NCBI GenBank assembly: GCA_035524095.1
Contig: DATKPK010000122.1
Coordinates: forward strand, 1-23,464
Direction: 5' to 3'
DNA from: DATJUF01 sp035524095
GTDB lineage: Bacteria; Desulfobacterota; Binatia; Binatales; Binataceae
DNA length: 23,464 bases
Part shown: piece after piece, positions 18,446 through 23,464 of the stretch
Layout of the letters: every line of letters begins with the position of its first letter
How positions within the stretch are numbered: position 1 is the stretch's first letter
The notes under the pieces: generated by a model
The model's input: only the letters and a program-made list of their open reading frames with translations
What the model was told of the DNA's origin: nothing
Databases searched by the model: none
Program-made: the position numbers and the translations under genes

Positions 18446-19417
18446 ATGGCCAAAGTAGATTTCGATAAAATCCCCAAGTACTCCGAACTGCCGATCAAGC
18501 CCGGCGCGCCCGCCCATTCAAACTGGGGCGTGTTTGGTGATGACGACGAAATCGGATGCTTCAACTTTCTGACCCCGGCAGGTATCGTCGAGGCCGCCAA
18601 ACTGGTGCGCGAGGGCAAGGTATTCCGCCTCGACAACAAAATCGGCTACGCAAGCCCGCCGATCGGTGGGCGTGTTCCGGCCCGTCAGACCGTGAAAAGC
18701 TATGAGGAGCATGGGCTTCTCGCTTTCGACGATATCCTCGATAACTACAATACGCAGGAAGGTAGCCAGTGGGACGGCCTGCGCCACGTCGGCTTCACTT
18801 GGGAAAAGGCCTTTTACAACGGCGTGACTGCAGAGGAAGTCAAAACCACTTCCAAGATCGGCATTCATAATTGGAAAGACAAAATCCTGGGTCGCGGCCT
18901 CTTGATCGATGTCTACCGCTATTGCACTGAGAACGGCCGCAAGATAAACCCGCTCGAACCCGAGAAATATTCGCTAGATGACCTAAAGGGTGCCCTCAAG
19001 GCTCAAGGCTCGGAAATGAAACCGGGCACGATCCTATTAGTCCGTACCGGCTGGATGCAGGCTTATTACAATGCTTCGCAAGAGGTCCGCAACCGTCTTG
19101 CCTCGCTGACCAATGCTAAAGGCTGCGGGCTCGACGGCGGCCTGCCGCTAGCCGAATGGCTGTGGGACAATCGCGTCGCCGCTCTCGGCAGCGATGCCTT
19201 CGCCGCGGAAGCCTTCCCCTTTGACTTCAACGACAAAGAATCCCTCCATATGCTGGCGCTTCCTCTGCTCGGGCTGTCGCTTGGCGAGCAGTTCAACCTC
19301 GAGGATCTAGCAGCGGACTGTGCAAGCGATGGGCGCTACGAGTTCATGGTAGTGTCCGTGCCACTGCATGTGGTCGGTGGCTTTGCTTCGCCGCCCAACG
19401 CCGTCGCAATCAAGTAA
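18446..19417 (+). CDS. Cyclase-family (kynurenine formamidase-like) metal-dependent hydrolase
   Basis: This is a 323-residue protein of the cyclase family (PF04199), long form. The family includes metal-dependent hydrolases such as bacterial kynurenine formamidase and isatin hydrolase, which open amide or related bonds. The N-terminal HSNWGVFGDDDEIGCFNFLT (24-43) and the segment GSQWDGLRHVGF (106-117) are typical of the long subfamily. The classic metal motif HxGTHxDxPxH is here altered to S-Q-W-D-G-L-R-H, as is usual for this subfamily; Gln108, Asp110 and His114 are candidate ligands. A central TILLVRTGW strand and a C-terminal MVVSVPLHVVGGFASPPNAVAIK close the fold. The start ATG 18446 has GGAAG just upstream. 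Only 20 bases separate it from the alcohol dehydrogenase gene, so the two are surely one operon. It could hydrolyse a cyclic ketone, lactone or amide made by its neighbours; this is inference. Confidence 0.88.
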   Translation: MAKVDFDKIPKYSELPIKPGAPAHSNWGVFGDDDEIGCFNFLTPAGIVEAAKLVREGKVFRLDNKIGYASPPIGGRVPARQTVKSYEEHGLLAFDDILDNYNTQEGSQWDGLRHVGFTWEKAFYNGVTAEEVKTTSKIGIHNWKDKILGRGLLIDVYRYCTENGRKINPLEPEKYSLDDLKGALKAQGSEMKPGTILLVRTGWMQAYYNASQEVRNRLASLTNAKGCGLDGGLPLAEWLWDNRVAALGSDAFAAEAFPFDFNDKESLHMLALPLLGLSLGEQFNLEDLAADCASDGRYEFMVVSVPLHVVGGFASPPNAVAIK

Positions 19418-19437
19418 GCAACGGAAGGCGGATCGTT

Positions 19438-20550
19438 ATGGCTAAAGCGCGCGCTGTCGTTCAGGTCGGCGATAAGCGATTCGAGATGCAGCAATTCGAT
19501 TTGCCGCGGACCGGTGCCGACGACGCGCTGATGCGAGTCGAAGCTTGCGGTATCTGCGGCAGTGACGTGGATCAATATGACGGCAAGCTGAACGGTCTGT
19601 TGAGCTTGCCAATGATCCCGGGCCATGAACCAGTGGGTGTCATTGAGGCGATTGGGCCTGAAGCCGAGCGGCGGTGGAGAGTCAAAGCCGGCGATCGCGT
19701 TGCTGTCGAGCCGACGCGTGGATGCGGTCATTGCCGTGCCTGTAAACGTGGCGATTCCCGCAACTGCCGGACGGGACGCTCAGGTGCGAAAATCTCAGTA
19801 TGCGGGTTCATCCCCACCACGATCCCGCCCGCGTTATGGGGCGGGATGGCGGAGTTCATGTACCTCGATCCGGAGGTTGCGCTGCACAAGATTGCGCCTG
19901 AGGTTCCACCAGAACTGGCCGCGCTCTATCAGCCGATCGCGGCCGGCGTCAGTTGGGCTCATCGAGTACCCGGAACGAAAATCGGCGACACGGTCGTTGT
20001 CTTCGGTGCAGGCCAGCGAGGTATCGCCTGTGTCGCCGCTGCCCGCGAAGCGGGAGCCGCGCACGTTGCTGTAATCGCGCGGCGACAAAGTGCCCGTCGT
20101 CTCAAGCTCGCCGAGGAGTTCGGTGCCGACGCCACTATCTTTGCGGACGAAGATGTCGTAGCGCGGGTGCACGAATTGACTCGTGGCGACGGCGCCGACG
20201 TGGTTGTCGATGTGACCGCTGAGACGCTGGCGCCAATCCCACAAGCGATCGAAATGGCGCGCCCGGGCGGAACAATTATCCTCGCGGGCGTCAAAGGCCC
20301 GGACGCTGCGATCCCAAATCTAAAGAACGATCGCATATTCACCAAGGAACTGACTATTCGAGGCGTAAAGAACGCCGATTATGATTCGTTTGCGATCGCA
20401 GTTAAGCTTATTGAATCAGAGAAGTACCCCTTTGCGAAAATGCATACGCATAGCTTCGCGCTGAACGATCTGGAGTTGGCGATTAATACACTTGCGGGAC
20501 GCGTATCCGGCGAGCAGGCGGTTTCAGTCTCACTCGATCCTACTATCTGA
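19438..20550 (+). CDS. Zinc-dependent alcohol dehydrogenase (MDR superfamily)
   Basis: This is a 370-residue medium-chain dehydrogenase that interconverts an alcohol and a ketone or aldehyde with NAD(P). Catalytic-zinc residues are visible at Cys37 (ACGICGSD) and His63-Glu64 (PGHEPVG). A structural zinc is supported by Cys96, 99, 102 and 110 (CGHCRACKRGDSRNC). The Rossmann motif GAGQRG lies at about 190-195, followed by a strand without an obvious acidic end (VAVIARRQSARR). The Arg pair there suggests NADP preference, but weakly. The start is ATG 19438 with GGAAGGCGG upstream. It follows the cyclase-family gene by 20 bases and converges on the acyl-CoA-dehydrogenase-like gene (22 bases between stops). 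In context it probably oxidises a secondary, perhaps alicyclic, alcohol to the ketone handled by its neighbours. Confidence 0.92.
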   Translation: MAKARAVVQVGDKRFEMQQFDLPRTGADDALMRVEACGICGSDVDQYDGKLNGLLSLPMIPGHEPVGVIEAIGPEAERRWRVKAGDRVAVEPTRGCGHCRACKRGDSRNCRTGRSGAKISVCGFIPTTIPPALWGGMAEFMYLDPEVALHKIAPEVPPELAALYQPIAAGVSWAHRVPGTKIGDTVVVFGAGQRGIACVAAAREAGAAHVAVIARRQSARRLKLAEEFGADATIFADEDVVARVHELTRGDGADVVVDVTAETLAPIPQAIEMARPGGTIILAGVKGPDAAIPNLKNDRIFTKELTIRGVKNADYDSFAIAVKLIESEKYPFAKMHTHSFALNDLELAINTLAGRVSGEQAVSVSLDPTI

Positions 20551-20572
20551 ATGCTACCCAGCCGGGTGATCG

Positions 20573-21733
20573 TCAGAAAAGCGGAGTCTTAGGTGGTATG
20601 CCGAAGATCACGCGGCCGGCCTCTTCCATCATCACGCGGCGAGTAGTCATATGCGTTCCCGCGGCGTTGACGTCTCTCAGGGCACGTTCAAAGGGCGCCG
20701 ATTCATATATCGCAGTGCCTCCGGCGGCAGTGTAACAGAGTTGAACCGCCGCGATCGCACATTCGGCGGCGTGAGCGACGCTCCGTCGCAGGCGGGCGCG
20801 CGTCTCCAGCGGAACCGGCTGGCCAGCCACTACTTTCTCCCAAAGCATTCCGAAAGCTGCCTTAACAGCGAGAGCGTTGGCCTCAATCATCGCTTCGGCT
20901 TTTGCTACAGAGTATTGAGCCTGTGGGTCCTCGCGAAGATTCGTGCCGGCCATCGCGTTGGTCTTCGTCCTAGCGAGAGCCTTGAGTCCATCGAGAGCGG
21001 AGCGGGCGATGCCATTCATAACGCTGGCGTGATTGTAGCCGAAGTAAGTCGGCGGCAGATGGAAAATCGGATAAGGATGCTGAGATTCGGCGCCGAAGAA
21101 GCGAAATGCCATATCGCTCGGCACCAGCGCACCGTTGACTTCGAATTCCGTACTACCAGTTCCACGCATCCCTACCACGTGCCAGGTATCAAGAACTTTG
21201 CAATCATGCTTCGGCAGTAGGAAGCCCAGCAGGACCGGCTTGCCCGCAGGCGACTTGCGCATTTGATCGCCGTCGAAGACGAGGCAGTTGGCGGCAACCC
21301 ATCGCGCCTGATGAATCCCGCTGGCCCACGCGAAGCGTCCCGTGACTCGATAGCCGCCATCGACGGCAACGGCGCGCCCGGGTGGCGACGCAGACGCAGC
21401 GATACACGAATCGTCGCTCGCGAATATTGCATGAAGGCGCGCCGGCGGTAAGTCGCTTAGAATCATCGGCGTGCTTGACCCGATAGAATAGTTCCAGCCG
21501 GCCGAACCATCGTAAGAAGCAATCTCTTCGACTAGATCATAGTAGGTAATTGGGTCGATATCTTCGCCGCCGAACTGGATAGGAAGCAGCAGACGATAGA
21601 CGTTAGCTTCAGCAAAAGCTTGTGCAATTTGATCCGGCAGGTGATGTAATCCGTCGCCTTCGTGCCGATGTGCTTCGATCACCGACCGCAACGCACGCGT
21701 ACGCTCCCATATTCGCTCGATCTTGTCTTTCAT
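20573..21733 (-). CDS. Acyl-CoA dehydrogenase-fold flavoprotein, likely group D flavin monooxygenase (hydroxylase) component
   Basis: This is a 386-residue protein of the acyl-CoA dehydrogenase fold. It starts ATG 21733 with GGAAGGGCGG upstream. The early segment LLLPIQFGGEDIDPITYYDLVEEIA, the central GRFAWASGIHQARWV, the loop WHVVGMRGTGSTEFEV and the C-terminal YTAAGGTAIYESAPFERALRDVNAAGTH are characteristic. This pattern follows the HsaA/HpaH-like hydroxylases (PF08028 C-terminal domain) more than true acyl-CoA dehydrogenases. In those, a reduced flavin supplied by a separate reductase hydroxylates a phenol or related ring. The usual acyl-CoA dehydrogenase catalytic Glu is not evident. A partner flavin reductase is not in the window. 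It is divergent from the 6-oxocamphor-hydrolase-like genes, sharing a 157-base region with a nested palindrome. A sulfur- or nitrogen-oxidising relative of the same fold is a possible alternative. Confidence 0.82.
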   Translation of the reverse strand: MKDKIERIWERTRALRSVIEAHRHEGDGLHHLPDQIAQAFAEANVYRLLLPIQFGGEDIDPITYYDLVEEIASYDGSAGWNYSIGSSTPMILSDLPPARLHAIFASDDSCIAASASPPGRAVAVDGGYRVTGRFAWASGIHQARWVAANCLVFDGDQMRKSPAGKPVLLGFLLPKHDCKVLDTWHVVGMRGTGSTEFEVNGALVPSDMAFRFFGAESQHPYPIFHLPPTYFGYNHASVMNGIARSALDGLKALARTKTNAMAGTNLREDPQAQYSVAKAEAMIEANALAVKAAFGMLWEKVVAGQPVPLETRARLRRSVAHAAECAIAAVQLCYTAAGGTAIYESAPFERALRDVNAAGTHMTTRRVMMEEAGRVIFGIPPKTPLF

Positions 21734-21758
21734 CGCCGCCCTTCCACGTCGATCACCG

Positions 21759-21787
21759 CGTTTAACTCTTGATATCAGGTATAAACG
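21759..21787. promoter_or_regulatory. Nested palindrome, candidate operator between divergent genes
   Basis: CGTTTA (21759-21764) and TAAACG (21782-21787) are perfect inverted arms that surround, almost symmetrically, the 8-base palindrome TGATATCA (21770-21777). The element sits 26 bases upstream of the flavoprotein start (minus) and about 100 bases upstream of the first crotonase start (plus). That position suits a regulator controlling the divergent pair. A second palindrome, ACGATCGT, lies at 21805-21812. Confidence 0.42.
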
Positions 21788-21890
21788 TAGACTGCCATGT
21801 TAGAACGATCGTACAGCGCTGCTTGACGAGACCAGCAAAGTGCAGCACCAATAGCGGCGGCTTCGAGAACCGCGCATAGGAGCGACAGCG

Positions 21891-22654
21891 GTGACCACAT
21901 TCAATGATTATTCCGGCAAGTACGAATACATCAGGATGGAACGGAGCGACGGCATATTGCAGATGACGTTTCACAGCAAGGGCAAGGAATTGCTGTGGGG
22001 CGGGCATCCGCATGAGGAAATCTCCTATGCCTTCTGTGACGTGGCCCGTGACCGCGAGAATAAGGCCGTCATTATCACTGGTACCGGTGATAGCTTTTGC
22101 GCGGATATAATTTGGGGACGCGCCAAAGAGGAGTGCCCGCACCCACGAAAGGACGCCCGCTGGCCGGAGATCATACGCTGTTGGACGCTTACTACCTGAT
22201 TATGAATCATCTGAATATCGCGGTGCCGACAATTGCTGCAGTTAACGGTCCGGCGCTGATTCATTCGGAACTGGCGCTCCTGTGCGACATTGTGATCGCC
22301 TCTGACAATGCGGCTTTCCAGGATTTGCCGCATTTTCCGAGCGGACTGGTGCCTGGTGACGGCGTCCACGCAGTCTATCCTTTGCTCATAGGGCCGAATC
22401 GCGGCCGCTACTTTTTGTACACCGGCCAGAAGATACCCGCCGGCGAGGCTCGCGAGTTGGGTCTGGTAGCCGAAGTGATGCACCGCGAACGGCTGCTGCC
22501 GCGCGCCTGGGAGTTAGCGCGAATGATCGCTAACCGCCCGCCACTGACTATTCGTTACGCGCGCGCGGCGCTCCGGCGCGAACTCAAGAGGCTGATGGTT
22601 GACAATCTCGAGCTCGGCCTTGCGCTCGAAGGACTCGGCATCTCGGAATACTAG
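21891..22654 (+). pseudogene. 6-oxocamphor hydrolase-like crotonase, copy 1, frameshifted
   Basis: The gene starts GTG 21891 with AGGAG eight bases upstream. Frame 1 encodes 102 residues (to the TGA at 22197-22199). From about 22165 the homologous protein continues in another frame to TAG 22654. Joined, the product matches 6-oxocamphor hydrolase of Rhodococcus (recalled from memory) along its length: YSGKYEYIRMER, DRENKAVIITGTGDSFC, then NGPALIHSELA, FQDLPHFPSGLVPGDG and NRGRYFLYTG. That enzyme cleaves a C-C bond of a cyclic beta-diketone by a retro-Claisen reaction. The equivalents of its His122 (codon 22262-22264), His145 (22331-22333) and Asp154 (22358-22360) are present. The frame break is explained by loss of 13 bases between two copies of GGAGATCAT, of which one remains (22166-22174). 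As written the gene cannot make a full protein; a sequencing or assembly error is possible. It is followed by a paralogue 59 bases on. Confidence 0.88.
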
Positions 22655-22713
22655 CCGGCAGCTAATCCAAAAAGATAGACGCAGCTGTCATCGCGTCACG
22701 GGAGAATCGGTTC

Positions 22714-23464
22714 ATGAGTAAGTTCGAGGAGTACGCCAACAAATACAAGAACATTAGAATGGAGCGCGCGACGGCATTTTGCAGCTCACCTTGCATCGCA
22801 ACAATGGCCCGGTGATGTGGGACTTCGAAATTCATCACGAGACGACTCATGCCCTTGCCGACGTTGCGTGCGATCGCGACAATCACGCCGTTATCTTCAC
22901 TGCCACCGGCCAAGAATTTATTGCTCAGCATAAATTCGGCGACGCTGACAAGCTACCGGCAATGGTCTTCGACGATGTAATGAGCGATGCAAGGCGGCTC
23001 ATCATGAATCATCTCGACGTCGAAGTGCCGATGATCGCAGCGGTCAACGGTCCTGCTTTAATTCACGCGGAGCTGGCCTTACTATGTGACATAGTTCTCG
23101 CCTCCGACAATGCGTCGTTTCAAGACCTCCCACACTTTCCCAGTGGTTTGGTCCCAGGTGACGGCGTCCACGTCATTTTTCCCTTGCTCCTAGGGTTCAA
23201 TCGTGGCCGCTACTTTCTGCTGACCGGAGAGAAGATTCCAGCGGATGAAGCTAAACGGCTTGGTCTGGTGAGTGAAGTGCTGGCGCCTGACGAGCTGCTG
23301 CCACGCGCTTGGGAAATTGCCCGCGCGATTGTCGAGAAGCCTCTCTTGACGGTACGCTACACGCGGCATGTGCTGACGCGAGAACTCAAGCGCGCGATGG
23401 TTGATAATCTTGGTCTGGGATTGGCGCTGGAGGGTCTCGGTGCTGGCGAGTTCTTTATCAACGA
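22714..23464 (+). pseudogene. 6-oxocamphor hydrolase-like crotonase, copy 2, frameshifted and cut by window edge
   Basis: ATG 22714 follows GGGAG nine bases upstream and encodes MSKFEEYANKYKNIRMER, the same start as copy 1. After about codon 18 the frame is lost and TGA follows at 22813-22815. The homologous protein continues one frame over from about 22768 (DGILQLTLHRNNGPVMWDFE) and stays open to the window end. Against copy 1 (GAACGGAGCGACGGC) this copy reads GAGCGCGCGACGGC, one base short, so a single-base deletion explains it. The catalytic equivalents are kept: His at 23064-23066, His at 23133-23135 (LPHFPSGLVPGDG) and Asp at 23160-23162. The two copies are clearly tandem duplicates, very alike in the C-terminal half. 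In-frame starts for the second frame are blocked by TAG at 22755-22757. The C-terminus after FFIN is not seen. Confidence 0.86.

Noticed and set aside
20547..20577. Small ACCC/GGGT stem in the 22 bases between convergent stops
   Set aside because: The stem is only four pairs, so it could occur by chance.
22097..22654. Second frame of crotonase copy 1 as an independent short gene, or a programmed frameshift
   Set aside because: The fold would lack its N-terminal half. No slippery heptamer or stimulatory structure is seen at the join, and the 13-base repeat deletion explains the break better.

Overview
The window is a metabolic accessory region of a Gram-negative bacterium with moderately high GC. 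No phage, insertion sequence, CRISPR array, rRNA or replication origin was seen. The Gram-negative reading rests on an AmpG-type muropeptide transporter, a secreted DUF1329 protein, a secreted arylsulfatase and a secreted multiheme cytochrome c. The mix of CoA-dependent catabolic genes, DUF1329, long-form cyclase and camphor-hydrolase-like crotonases resembles uncultivated soil lineages such as Candidatus Binatota or other 'deltaproteobacterial' metagenomic bins. That placement is only an inference, because the window has no phylogenetic marker beyond one tRNA.

Layout, left to right. (1) Minus strand, 1-4447: an aldehyde dehydrogenase, a small secreted protein of the sulfite-oxidase molybdopterin-domain fold that lacks the usual cofactor cysteine, and a xanthine-dehydrogenase-family molybdopterin subunit cut by the window edge. 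(2) Minus strand, 4622-6126: AmpG-like permease and tRNA-Ser(TGA) with an encoded CCA, followed by about 560 bases with no gene. (3) 6689-9092: a plus-strand crotonase lacking both classical catalytic glutamates, converging on a benzoate-CoA-ligase-type enzyme. (4) 9133-9927: a secreted protein of unknown function, then about 540 gene-free bases rich in inverted repeats. (5) Plus strand, 10469-13918: a membrane fatty-acid desaturase and a secreted arylsulfatase. (6) Minus strand, 13948-18144: an octaheme cytochrome c/TPR protein, a DUF1329 protein and a VOC (glyoxalase-fold) protein. (7) Plus strand, 18446-20550: a cyclase-family hydrolase and a zinc alcohol dehydrogenase, 20 bases apart. (8) 20573-21733, minus: an acyl-CoA-dehydrogenase-fold protein most like flavin-dependent hydroxylases. 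(9) Plus strand, 21891 to the end: two tandem crotonases that I recognise as homologues of 6-oxocamphor hydrolase. Both keep the His/His/Asp catalytic set and each carries one frameshift.

Working hypothesis (inference): the right-hand part encodes degradation of an alicyclic or terpenoid-like ring. A flavin hydroxylase-like enzyme and an alcohol dehydrogenase would make a cyclic diketone, a 6-oxocamphor-hydrolase-like retro-Claisenase and/or the cyclase-family hydrolase would open the ring, and CoA ligase, crotonase and aldehyde dehydrogenase would process the acids formed. The frameshifts in both hydrolases mean that either the pathway has decayed or the assembly has indel errors. That is the most important point to check.
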